Of a stretch of 64,000 nt of DNA, positions 52,844-61,215 are shown piece by piece (the stretch's first letter is position 1; the number at the start of each line of letters is the position of its first letter). The stretch is from contig OZ252261.1 of assembly GCA_965249955.1 (NCBI GenBank), forward strand, positions 2,232,001-2,296,000, given 5' to 3'. The notes beneath the pieces are model-generated. The model was not told the origin of the DNA, ran no database searches, and saw only the letters and a list, made by a program, of their open reading frames with translations. This DNA is from SB11 sp965249955. GTDB taxonomy: Bacteria; Bacteroidota; Bacteroidia; UBA8524. Both the position numbers and the translations under genes were made by a program.

Positions 52844-54460
52844 ATGATACTACTGCAAAGCCTCACAGCAACACGGTGGGCTGATGCCTTTACCGATACC
52901 ACTTTTACCGCCCGACTTATGGCAGAGGCAATGCCAGTGTATTTGCAAAAAAGCAGGTGGTTTGGTGCTAAAAATGCACGAATAAAAAGCTATTTGGTAG
53001 AGAAAGTTTTGCCCTACTATGCTTTTGATGAACACGCATACCTAGTGTTTATAGAAGTGCTTTTTTATACTGCCAATACCGAAACTTATTTCGTTCCTTT
53101 AAAAATAGTAACAGAAAAACCTGACGACGATAGGGGCATAATTTGTCAACTTCAGTTTGAAGACGAAGAATATTTTTTGATAGATGCGGTATACGATGCC
53201 GATTTTAGAGACGCTATTTTTAGAGATATTTTAAACGGAGAAGAAAAAACCGTAGGAGACGGCGTTGTATTGTTTGAAAATGGGAAATGCCTTGCCGATT
53301 TTGATAGATACAAGCCCATAGAATCGCGCTTGCTAAATGCCGAGCAAAGCAATACCACCATTGTATATAACGATAAATATTACCTAAAGCTATACCGCAA
53401 GCTGTTTAGAGATGCTAATCCCGATTACGAAATAACCCACTTCCTTTCAGAAAAAGCAGGGTTTAGAAATTCGCCCCGCTTTGCGGGTAGCATCACATGG
53501 AAGCGCACAGGTTACTACCAAGTATCACTAGGGTTGATGCAAGAAGAGATACAAAACCAAGGCACTGCGTGGGAGTATTATTTAAATGAGGTAGACGGTT
53601 TTTTTAAACGTTGCGAAAAAGCTGGTATACAGCCTGCCGACTTGCCTAAGCAAGAATTGTATAAACCCAAAAAAATTGAACAATTGCCCGATGTTTACCA
53701 TCAATTAATAGGTTTAGATGCCTTGCTAAAAACCAAAGCACTGGCGCGCACCACTTGCCAAATGCACTTGGCCTTATTTTCTGACAGGTTCGATCGTCAT
53801 TTTTCGCCCACTATATTTAGTAGCGATTATAGGGTGTGGTTGCTAAACCGCCTAATGTATCAGTTTGATAATCGCCTGAATTTGCTGGAGCAAAGTTTAG
53901 ATAAACTAAGCGGTGCTGCCAAGCAATTTGCGCTGGAGTTTATGGAGCGTAAAGACGAAATAAAAAACCGAATTTTAGGCTTCGATGATGGCAAACTAAA
54001 CAGCAACCGCATACGTATACACGGAGATTTCCATTTAGGGCAAGTGCTGTATGATAACGATATTTTTTATATGCTGGATTTTGAAGGAGAGCCAGAAAGC
54101 ACCATACGCGACCGAAAAGTGAAACAACCCCCAATGAAGGATGTAGCAGGCGTTTTCCGCTCGTTTCATTACGCGGTTTTTGCCAATGCCTTTAACAACA
54201 CCTACAAAATAGATTTTGAAACCGTAAAAGAGCTGGGCGGCAGGTATTACCGTGCCATAGTGGCCGTTTTTATGGAAGCCTACGTAAACACAGCTTTTGA
54301 CAACGGATTAAACATTGGCTACTACGATGAAATTGATTACCTGCTGCGGTATCATCTGTTTGAAAAAGCCATATACGAGATGGGCTACGAGCTAAACTCT
54401 CGCCCTGATTGGGTCATTATTCCTTTAAAAGGGTTGATGCAATTATTAAACAACGACTAG
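52844..54460 (+). CDS. Maltokinase-like sugar kinase
   Basis: The 538-aa cytoplasmic kinase starts at the ATG at 52844; the open frame extends upstream only to a TTG inside the promoter. The N-cap shows KSRWFGAKNARI, the maltokinase counterpart of RWFGGKGR. The kinase lobe contains the nucleotide segment NTTIVYNDKYYLKLYRKL and the catalytic loop IHGDFHLGQVL followed by the metal-binding DFEGEP, both diagnostic of this family. Maltokinases make maltose-1-phosphate from maltose and ATP, feeding alpha-glucan synthesis by GlgE, often fused to or beside trehalose synthase. Neither treS nor glgE is in the window, but glgB follows 48 bp downstream, consistent with a glycogen-synthesis unit. Confidence 0.87.
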   Translation: MILLQSLTATRWADAFTDTTFTARLMAEAMPVYLQKSRWFGAKNARIKSYLVEKVLPYYAFDEHAYLVFIEVLFYTANTETYFVPLKIVTEKPDDDRGIICQLQFEDEEYFLIDAVYDADFRDAIFRDILNGEEKTVGDGVVLFENGKCLADFDRYKPIESRLLNAEQSNTTIVYNDKYYLKLYRKLFRDANPDYEITHFLSEKAGFRNSPRFAGSITWKRTGYYQVSLGLMQEEIQNQGTAWEYYLNEVDGFFKRCEKAGIQPADLPKQELYKPKKIEQLPDVYHQLIGLDALLKTKALARTTCQMHLALFSDRFDRHFSPTIFSSDYRVWLLNRLMYQFDNRLNLLEQSLDKLSGAAKQFALEFMERKDEIKNRILGFDDGKLNSNRIRIHGDFHLGQVLYDNDIFYMLDFEGEPESTIRDRKVKQPPMKDVAGVFRSFHYAVFANAFNNTYKIDFETVKELGGRYYRAIVAVFMEAYVNTAFDNGLNIGYYDEIDYLLRYHLFEKAIYEMGYELNSRPDWVIIPLKGLMQLLNND

Positions 54461-54508
54461 AAAACACCACTTGCACAGCAAGGTGCAACCAAATAAGCTA
54501 CCCTACCT

Positions 54509-56443
54509 ATGAGCAGTAACAACCCAAACACCACCACCCAAAAAGTAATTGCCCACAGTCTTTTTACCGATTTTGATATCGACCTTTTTAAAGCAGGAAA
54601 GCATTTTAGGCTATACCAAAAACTGGGCGCACACCTCACCACGCACAACGGACACAAAGGGGTTGTGTTTTCTGTTTGGGCACCCAATGCAAAAAAAGTG
54701 GGCGTAATTAGTGATTTTAATGGATGGGATGATACTGAATATCAACTATTCCCCCGCTGGGACAGTAGCGGTATTTGGGAAGGGTTTATTCCACATATAG
54801 AGAAAGGGGCACTGTACAAATACAAAATAGTATCAAACAATGGCGGGCAGGAGCTAGAAAAAGCCGATCCTTTTGCGCAGTACGCCGAAACACCACCCAA
54901 AACAGCCAGTGTAGTATGGGATTTGGGTAATACATGGAGTGATGCCGAGTGGATGAAAACCCGTGCAAAAAACAACGGACTAAACCAACCTGTAAGCGTT
55001 TACGAAGTACATTTAGGCTCGTGGCGACGTAAATGGAACGAAGCATACCGCAGCTACCACTATACCGAGTTGGCCGATGAATTGGTAAGCTACGTAAAAG
55101 AAGCAGGCTTTACCCATGTAGAGTTTATGCCCGTTATGGAGCACCCATTTTTCGGTTCGTGGGGGTATCAAATTACAGGCTATTTTGCCCCAAGTGCACG
55201 CTTTGGCACTCCGCAAGAGTTTATGCACTTGGTAGATGCTTTTCATCAAGCAGGTATAGGCGTGTTTTTAGATTGGGTGCCCTCACATTTCCCAAGCGAT
55301 GCACACGGACTGTATCAGTTTGATGGAACTGCTTTGTACGAGCACGCCGACCCACGCCAAGGCTATCACCCCGATTGGAGCAGTTATATCTTTAACTATG
55401 GTAGAAACGAAATAAAATCGTTTTTAATAAGCAATGCCCTTTTTTGGTTGGATAAATACCATGTCGATGGGCTTAGGGTGGATGCCGTAGCATCGATGTT
55501 ATATCTTGATTACTCAAGAAAAGACGGCGAGTGGGTGCCCAATAAATTTGGTGGTCGCGAAAACCTTGATGCCATTGATTTTATGCGTTTGCTGAACGAA
55601 AACGTATACGCCAACTACCCCGATGTGCAAACCATAGCCGAAGAATCAACCGCCTTTCCTATGGTTACCAAACCCACCTATATAGCAGGTTTGGGCTTTG
55701 GCATGAAGTGGATGATGGGATGGATGAACGATACATTAGAGTACTTTAAAAAAGATGCTTTCTATCGCCAGTGGCATCAAAATAATATCACCTTTAGCAC
55801 CACCTACGCCTTTACCGAAAACTTTATGCTGCCCCTTAGCCACGATGAGGTGGTGCATGGCAAAGGCTCGCTATACAACCGTATGCCGGGTGATGATTGG
55901 CAAAAACTGGCCAACCTGCGCCTGTTGTATGCCTATATGTATACTCACTCGGGTACAAAGCTGTTGTTTATGGGTAGTGAATTTGGTCAGGTAGAAGAAT
56001 GGAAACACGACCATACCCTGCAATGGAATTTATTAGACAGAAAAGAAAATAAAGGCCTTTTTACCTGTATTCAGGCTCTAAACAGTTTATACAAAAACCA
56101 ACCTGCACTGTATGAGCTAAGTTTTGAAGCACAGGGCTTTGAGTGGATTGATTATAGTGATGCCGCCAATAGTGTGATATGCTATATACGTAAAAGTGAA
56201 AACCCTGCCGATGATGTGATAGTAATTTGCAACTTTACCCCTGTGCCGCGTGAAAACTATTGTATTGGAGTGCTCCATGCAGGTACATGGAGCGAAATAT
56301 TTAACAGTGATGCAGAAAAGTTTGGAGGTAGCGGAGTGCTAAATAGTCAACCCATAGTAACTCAAGATAAGAGTATGCACTACCGCGATAATTCAATTAC
56401 GCTTACCCTGCCACCACTTGGAGTAGTGGTTTTGAAAAGGTAA
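54509..56443 (+). CDS. glgB: 1,4-alpha-glucan branching enzyme GlgB
   Basis: The 644-aa GH13 enzyme introduces alpha-1,6 branches into glycogen. A CBM48 E-set domain (about 40-125, with VGVISDFNGWDD) precedes the barrel. Catalytic parts are Asp325 in GLRVDAVASMLYLDYSR (nucleophile), Glu378 in TIAEESTAFP (acid/base) and Asp446 in LPLSHDEVVHGKG (transition-state stabiliser). LDWVPSHFP and YLDYSRKDGEWVPN are typical of branching enzymes. The short N-terminus lacks the extra N1 domain of E. coli GlgB. It is co-transcribed with the maltokinase and so presumably under the same operator. Confidence 0.96.
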   Translation: MSSNNPNTTTQKVIAHSLFTDFDIDLFKAGKHFRLYQKLGAHLTTHNGHKGVVFSVWAPNAKKVGVISDFNGWDDTEYQLFPRWDSSGIWEGFIPHIEKGALYKYKIVSNNGGQELEKADPFAQYAETPPKTASVVWDLGNTWSDAEWMKTRAKNNGLNQPVSVYEVHLGSWRRKWNEAYRSYHYTELADELVSYVKEAGFTHVEFMPVMEHPFFGSWGYQITGYFAPSARFGTPQEFMHLVDAFHQAGIGVFLDWVPSHFPSDAHGLYQFDGTALYEHADPRQGYHPDWSSYIFNYGRNEIKSFLISNALFWLDKYHVDGLRVDAVASMLYLDYSRKDGEWVPNKFGGRENLDAIDFMRLLNENVYANYPDVQTIAEESTAFPMVTKPTYIAGLGFGMKWMMGWMNDTLEYFKKDAFYRQWHQNNITFSTTYAFTENFMLPLSHDEVVHGKGSLYNRMPGDDWQKLANLRLLYAYMYTHSGTKLLFMGSEFGQVEEWKHDHTLQWNLLDRKENKGLFTCIQALNSLYKNQPALYELSFEAQGFEWIDYSDAANSVICYIRKSENPADDVIVICNFTPVPRENYCIGVLHAGTWSEIFNSDAEKFGGSGVLNSQPIVTQDKSMHYRDNSITLTLPPLGVVVLKR

Positions 56444-56526
56444 AAGAAAAATTTGCATGATTTTGGAGTAATGAAACCTGCAAAGTTTGTGTTTCAAAAT
56501 AATACTATTTAACCGATCTAAAAGCT

Positions 56527-56582
56527 GGCTCGAGTGTCCACTCGTGCCCAAAATAATAGAGCGTCCGCTCGGAAGTGAGCAG
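56527..56582. repeat. Dispersed palindromic repeat, second copy
   Basis: GGCTCGAGTG-TC-CACTCGTGCC followed by GCGTCCGCTCG corresponds to 32365-32424. The arms form a near-perfect hairpin. It lies in the 236-bp gap behind glgB, which otherwise shows no gene, and may double as the glgB terminator. Confidence 0.7.
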
Positions 56583-56679
56583 GGGAAGAGAGTAATGCAA
56601 TGAAAAAAATATTGATTATTTCTAAAACCAAAACGATAGTTTTTTAGTATATTAGTATACAACCCTAAATACTACAACT

Positions 56680-57333
56680 ATGAAAAAACTACTGATTTTA
56701 GCACTTGCCATCACCTCGTTTTCAATAGCCAATGCCCAAAAAGGTTTTTACGTAGGAGGTTTATTTGGTATTGGTCAGTCCTCTTTCAATAGCTCATCGT
56801 TGGCCAATCAAACCAACAGTCTTATGCTTGGTGGAGGTATTGCCGGCACATACCATTTTAATAAATATTTTGGTATAATGGCCAATGGTATATTGGTTTC
56901 AAAAGGTACAAGGGCAAACGGAACTAAACCCGCAGGCGGAATATTTTCATCACCCCAAGATTACGAAGAAACCTACCGACTTTTATATGCTGAAATACCC
57001 GTAATGGCAAAATTGCGCTACGGCAGTAAAGGTTTTTATGGTAAAATATTTGGTGGCCCAAGTTTTAATTTTAACCTAGGCGGCACTTACGATATTGATT
57101 ACAAAAACAGTAATAATAACGATATAAGCGGGCAAAAGATTAACAGCTTAAAAGTAATGGAAACAGCACTTGTATATGGCGCAGGTATAGAAGTGGAAAC
57201 CGAAGGCTCAGGGCTTTATTCGCTGGAAATAAGAATGAGCCAAGGGCTAACAGGCGTAGGAAGAACCACTATGGGCGATAAAGATATTATGAATCAATAT
57301 TTTTCAATATGCTTAGGTTGGACAACAAATTAA
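56680..57333 (+). CDS. Outer-membrane beta-barrel protein
   Basis: The 217-aa protein has a signal peptide ending SIANAQ, followed by alternating amphipathic strands rich in Gly and aromatic residues (GFYVGGLFGIGQSSFNSSS; YGKIFGGPSFNFNLGG; NQYFSICLGWTTN). This is the porin-like outer-membrane beta-barrel family common in Bacteroidota, probably eight strands. No ligand or partner can be named. It precedes dxs by 43 bp, but dxs has a promoter-like box of its own. Confidence 0.72.
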   Translation: MKKLLILALAITSFSIANAQKGFYVGGLFGIGQSSFNSSSLANQTNSLMLGGGIAGTYHFNKYFGIMANGILVSKGTRANGTKPAGGIFSSPQDYEETYRLLYAEIPVMAKLRYGSKGFYGKIFGGPSFNFNLGGTYDIDYKNSNNNDISGQKINSLKVMETALVYGAGIEVETEGSGLYSLEIRMSQGLTGVGRTTMGDKDIMNQYFSICLGWTTN

Positions 57334-57376
57334 GCATTTAGCAAAGCCTTTGCGTATTTTTGGCGCACCAAACGCC

Positions 57377-59116
57377 ATGCCCATTACCGCCGGAGAATTA
57401 CTGCAACACATACACTCGCCTGCCGACCTTAAAATGTTGGATAAAACCCAATTGGGTGCACTTGCGACTGAGTTACGCCAATACCTTATAGATACTATTT
57501 CGGTATACGGGGGGCATTTTGCTGCCAACTTAGGCGTGGTAGAACTTACCGTAGCATTACACTATGTATTTAATACCCCCGATGATAAACTGGTGTGGGA
57601 TGTAGGCCATCAGGCGTATGCGCACAAAATACTAACAGGCAGGCGCGAAAATTTTTATACCAATAGAACTTTAGGAGGTGTTAGCGGTTTCCCAAAAATG
57701 GCCGAAAGTCCTTACGATGCTTTTGGTACAGGGCACAGCAGTACATCAGTATCAGCAATACTGGGTATGGCAATAGCCGATAAGTTACAGGGCAATAATA
57801 ACCAACACATAGCCGTAATTGGCGATGGGGCGCTTACCGCAGGTTTAGCTTTTGAAGGATTAAACCATGCAGGCGCAGAGCACGCCAATATTTTGGTAGT
57901 GCTAAACGATAATGCCATAAGCATAGATGCCAATACCGTAGCCATAAAAGACTATAAAAGCTATTTCACCGCCCTAAAATTCACCTACTACGGCACTGTT
58001 GACGGGCACGATACCCAAAAACTGGTTAAGGTTTTAGAAGAACTAAAAACCATACAAGGCCCCAAGCTGCTGCATTGTATTACCACAAAAGGCAAGGGTT
58101 TTGAACCTGCCGAAAAAGAACAAACCAAATGGCACGCACCCGGTGTTTTTGATAAAATATCAGGCGAGATAGAGAAAAAGCCGTTAACCCAACCCAAGCC
58201 CCCAAAATACCAAGATGTATTTGGGTATACCTTGCTTGAGTTGGCGCAAATGAACCCTAAAATTGTGGGCATTACACCTGCAATGCCCAGTGGCTCAAGC
58301 ATGAATATTTTTATGGAAGCCATGCCACACCGTACTTTTGATGTAGGTATTGCCGAGCAACACGCCGTTACCTTTAGTGCAGGGTTGGCCACACAAGGCT
58401 TAGTGCCGTTTTGCAATATATACTCCACCTTTATGCAGCGGGCATACGACCAAGTGATACACGATGTGTGTGTGCAAAATCTGCCTGTTATATTTTGTTT
58501 AGATAGGGCAGGGTTGGCAGGTGCAGATGGCCCTACGCATCACGGGGCTTTTGATTTAGCCTTTTTACGCTGCATACCCAATATGGTAATTGCCGCCCCG
58601 ATGAATGAGGAGGAGTTACGCAATATGATGTATACCGCACAGTTAAACCCCATAAACCCGTTTACTATCCGCTACCCGCGGGGCAATGGGGAGATGGTAG
58701 ACTGGCAAACCCCATTTACTGAGCTTGAAATAGGCAAGGGCAGGTATGTGTCAGAAGGGGAAGACATTGCCGTTTTGTCAGTAGGTACAGTGGGTAATTT
58801 TGTACAAGAAGCAATAAAAAACACAAATAACACATCAGTAGCGCATTACGATATGCGTTTTGTGAAGCCATTGGATGAAGCATTGCTACACCAAGTATTT
58901 AAAAAGTTTACCAAAGTAATAACTGTTGAAGACGGTTGCCTTGCCGGAGGCTTTGGCAGTGTGGTGCTTGAGTTTATGGCACAAAACAGTTACACCGCGC
59001 AAGTGAAACGTCTTGGAATACCCGATGCTTTTATAGAGCAAGGCACTCAAAAAGAATTGCACAAAATTTGCGGATACGATGCGGATGGTATTGCCAAGGC
59101 AATTTTATCTTTATAG
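57377..59116 (+). CDS. dxs: 1-deoxy-D-xylulose-5-phosphate synthase
   Basis: This 579-aa TPP enzyme condenses pyruvate and glyceraldehyde-3-phosphate in the first step of the MEP isoprenoid pathway (also feeding thiamine and pyridoxal synthesis). Visible are the TPP motif GDGALTAGLAFEGLNHAG with ND, HQAYAHKILTGRR, the catalytic Glu in GIAEQHAVTFSAGLA, and DRAGLAGADGPTHHG in the pyrimidine domain. I chose the ATG at 57377; the frame opens nine codons earlier at a TTG that lies in front of and partly inside an exact -7 box (TATTTTTG, 57355-57362). It is somewhat shorter than E. coli Dxs (620 aa), as usual for this phylum. Confidence 0.95.
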   Translation: MPITAGELLQHIHSPADLKMLDKTQLGALATELRQYLIDTISVYGGHFAANLGVVELTVALHYVFNTPDDKLVWDVGHQAYAHKILTGRRENFYTNRTLGGVSGFPKMAESPYDAFGTGHSSTSVSAILGMAIADKLQGNNNQHIAVIGDGALTAGLAFEGLNHAGAEHANILVVLNDNAISIDANTVAIKDYKSYFTALKFTYYGTVDGHDTQKLVKVLEELKTIQGPKLLHCITTKGKGFEPAEKEQTKWHAPGVFDKISGEIEKKPLTQPKPPKYQDVFGYTLLELAQMNPKIVGITPAMPSGSSMNIFMEAMPHRTFDVGIAEQHAVTFSAGLATQGLVPFCNIYSTFMQRAYDQVIHDVCVQNLPVIFCLDRAGLAGADGPTHHGAFDLAFLRCIPNMVIAAPMNEEELRNMMYTAQLNPINPFTIRYPRGNGEMVDWQTPFTELEIGKGRYVSEGEDIAVLSVGTVGNFVQEAIKNTNNTSVAHYDMRFVKPLDEALLHQVFKKFTKVITVEDGCLAGGFGSVVLEFMAQNSYTAQVKRLGIPDAFIEQGTQKELHKICGYDADGIAKAILSL

Positions 59117-59119
59117 CAA

Positions 59120-59602
59120 GTGGAAATCATCAGGAAAAAAAGAATGGTCTTTAAAACTGAATTATCAAAAGACCAAATAATTAAGCAGTTTCATGAAAAT
59201 GTGGAGGAGGATAATTTGTTTGCGTATACTTTGTACCCCAACCAATATATAGGTAAAATTAGTAACGATACTTTTACACTTAAGCAAGGGTCGAGAAATA
59301 GAAACCGTGTGTTAGTGCATGGTAATATATCAGGGGGAACAAATACCAGTGAAATTTATATAGAGGTTACTAATATTTTTATAGAGGTGCAGTGGTTGCT
59401 AACAATACTACTAGGCATAGCATCAATAAGCATGACAATCACAATGATTAAAGAAGCAGATTTCTCATTTGTAATATTGTTGCTATACTTCGTTACTATA
59501 CTTGCATACATTGTTCCGATGCGCTTGTTTGAATTTAAGTGTGATGAAGCTAAACACTTCTTTATAAAGACATTTCAAGCAAAAGAAATAACAGGAGAGT
59601 AA
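59120..59602 (+). CDS. Small membrane protein, not recognised
   Basis: 160 aa from a GTG three bases behind the dxs stop; an ATG at 59144 (MVFKTELSKDQ) is an equally good start. The N-terminal ~90 residues are a soluble beta-rich domain, followed by two adjacent helices (IFIEVQWLLTILLGIASISM; FVILLLYFVTILAYIVPM) and a short tail. The layout recalls PH-like membrane proteins, but no motif proves it. The close gap suggests co-transcription with dxs and the SprT-like gene one base downstream. Confidence 0.6.
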   Translation: MEIIRKKRMVFKTELSKDQIIKQFHENVEEDNLFAYTLYPNQYIGKISNDTFTLKQGSRNRNRVLVHGNISGGTNTSEIYIEVTNIFIEVQWLLTILLGIASISMTITMIKEADFSFVILLLYFVTILAYIVPMRLFEFKCDEAKHFFIKTFQAKEITGE

Positions 59603-59603
59603 T

Positions 59604-60221
59604 ATGTTGCGCCAACAAATAGAGGCTGGACTTTCAAAATATATTCCCCAACCTGCAGTAGTATTATTGACGGATTGGGTAATAGGTTTTAATGCAAACT
59701 TACGTGTTACCAAAGCCCGTAACTCAAAACTGGGAGATTACCGTCATCCTTATGGTAGAGATGGGCACCGTATTACTGTAAACCATAACCTCAATCAATA
59801 TTCGTTTTTAATTACACTGGTGCACGAGCTGGCACACTTAACCACTTGGAATAAATACCAAAATCGTGTCGCTCCACACGGTGCCGAATGGAAAAACGAG
59901 TACAAAGTATTGATGCGTCAAGTTGTACGCTTAAATGTCTTTCCACAAGATGTTTACGATGCTCTTGTGGCCTATATGCAAAATCCTGCGGCATCAAGTT
60001 GCAGCGATGAAGATTTGCTACGCACCCTTAGAAAATACGATGCCCAAACCGACCATTTCCATTTAGAAGAACTAGAGGAAAATACCCTTTTTGCCCTTGA
60101 TAATGGGATGATAATGCGCAAAGGCCCTAAATCGCGCAAGCGGTATAAATGTTACGAAGTGAACCTAAAACGTTATTATATGGTTAGTCCCCTCGCCGAA
60201 GTAAAAAAATTAGAAGAGTAG
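59604..60221 (+). CDS. SprT-like zinc metalloprotease-family protein
   Basis: The 205-aa cytoplasmic protein has the HELAH zinc motif (His74, Glu75, His78) and a third likely ligand in PHGAEWKNEY (His92). This matches the SprT/Spartan-like catalytic pattern. The C-terminal half (ALDNGMIMRKGPKSRKRYKC) resembles the basic beta domain that follows in SprT-like proteins, although the usual CxxC zinc ribbon is not complete. Spartan relatives cleave DNA-protein cross-links; bacterial SprT roles are poorly defined. It starts one base after the preceding stop. Confidence 0.8.
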   Translation: MLRQQIEAGLSKYIPQPAVVLLTDWVIGFNANLRVTKARNSKLGDYRHPYGRDGHRITVNHNLNQYSFLITLVHELAHLTTWNKYQNRVAPHGAEWKNEYKVLMRQVVRLNVFPQDVYDALVAYMQNPAASSCSDEDLLRTLRKYDAQTDHFHLEELEENTLFALDNGMIMRKGPKSRKRYKCYEVNLKRYYMVSPLAEVKKLEE

Positions 60222-60224
60222 TTT

Positions 60225-60487
60225 TTCACGCCAAGCCGCAGAGCCGCGAAGAGAGATTGCCCCTTTTATCTCCATATTTTTTCTATCGTTTCAAGCTAGA
60301 ATACAAGTCGCTATTATTCGCTGGCGAATAAACACCGCGCCTTAGCGTCCTTGCGTGCTTGTTTTTTTTCACGCCAAGTCGCGGAGACGCAAAGGAAGAT
60401 TTCACTCTAACTATATATTTTTATGTCTTTTAAGTAGCTATTATTCGCTTGCGAATAAACATTGCGCCTTAGTACCTTCGCGTGCGT
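60225..60487. repeat. Two tandem copies of a dispersed repeat left of the GxxExxY remnant
   Basis: Both copies (60225-60362 and 60368-60487) begin TTCACGCCAAG(C/T)CGC, continue with GAGCCGCGAAG or GAGACGCAAAG, contain a TTATTCGC...GCGAATAA palindrome and end CGCCTTAG...TGCGTGC. A third, truncated copy follows the gene at 60912. They explain the ~300-bp gene-free interval. Confidence 0.8.
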
Positions 60488-60530
60488 ATTTTTTAAAGCA
60501 ATAAGACAAAATTGTTTTTATCTTCACTAA

Positions 60531-60907
60531 ATGCACGAGAATACAATTGCAACTACAATTGTTAACTGTAGTTTTAAAATACATAAAACATTAGGGCCAG
60601 GTTTATTTGAATCGGTTTATGAAGAAGTCTTGGCCTATGAGCTTAGCAAAGAGGGACTTGATGTGAAGAGGCAGCACACCATTCCTGTAATTTAGAAGGT
60701 ATAAAATTAGAGTTGGGTTTTAAGGCTGATATTATAGTGAACGATAAGGTGATTATAGAACTAAAGTCGGTAGAAAAAATACAACCCGTGCACCCTAAGC
60801 AGTTACTTACTTATTTGCGGCTTACTGATATGAAATTAGGTTTGCTGATAAACTTTAATGAGGCGTTAATTCGAGATGGGATACAAAGAATAGTGAATAA
60901 CCTTTAG
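60531..60907 (+). pseudogene. GxxExxY family gene broken by a one-base frameshift
   Basis: The first frame (ATG at 60531) carries the name-giving motif GLFESVYEEVLAYEL and runs to DVKRQHTIPVI before hitting TAG. One frame over, the sequence continues as LEGIKLELGFKADIIVNDKV, then IELKSVEKIQPVHPKQLLTY and LGLLINFNEALI, ending at 60907. Restoring one base in the ATTTA-GAAGG segment gives PVIY-EGIKLELGF, the expected family sequence, so this is a single deletion (or a sequencing error). The family has a restriction-endonuclease-like core (E..D...ELK); its function is not established. It sits between copies of a dispersed repeat. Confidence 0.85.
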
Positions 60908-60911
60908 GTGG

Positions 60912-61015
60912 TTCACGCCAAGCCGCGGAGACGCGAAGAGAGATTGCCTCACTAGCTATATATTTTTTCTATCGTTTCAAGCCAGTATATAAGTTGCTAT
61001 TATTCGCTTGCTTTT
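60912..61015. repeat. Third, truncated copy of the dispersed repeat
   Basis: It begins TTCACGCCAAGCCGCGGAG and follows the left copies through TATCGTTTCAAGC and TATTATTCGCTTG, then breaks off before the GCGAATAA half and the CGCCTTAG end. The remaining ~200 bp up to recJ hold no gene; an exact TAACTTTG box lies at 61166-61173, 43 bp before the recJ start. Confidence 0.75.
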
Positions 61016-61215
61016 TTCTAGTTGTCAAGAATGAATACAAAAGCGTAATGTATTAATACGCTGTAAAACTCATTGTTTATTACAAAATATTAAGCATAAT
61101 AATCTTAAAATCAATGTAGTAAATATTTCGAGTAAGAATTTCTAAACAAATACTTTTGTTTACCTTAACTTTGAGATTTGACGAATTTCTGACTTTACCC
61201 TGTTAAACTTTTAAG

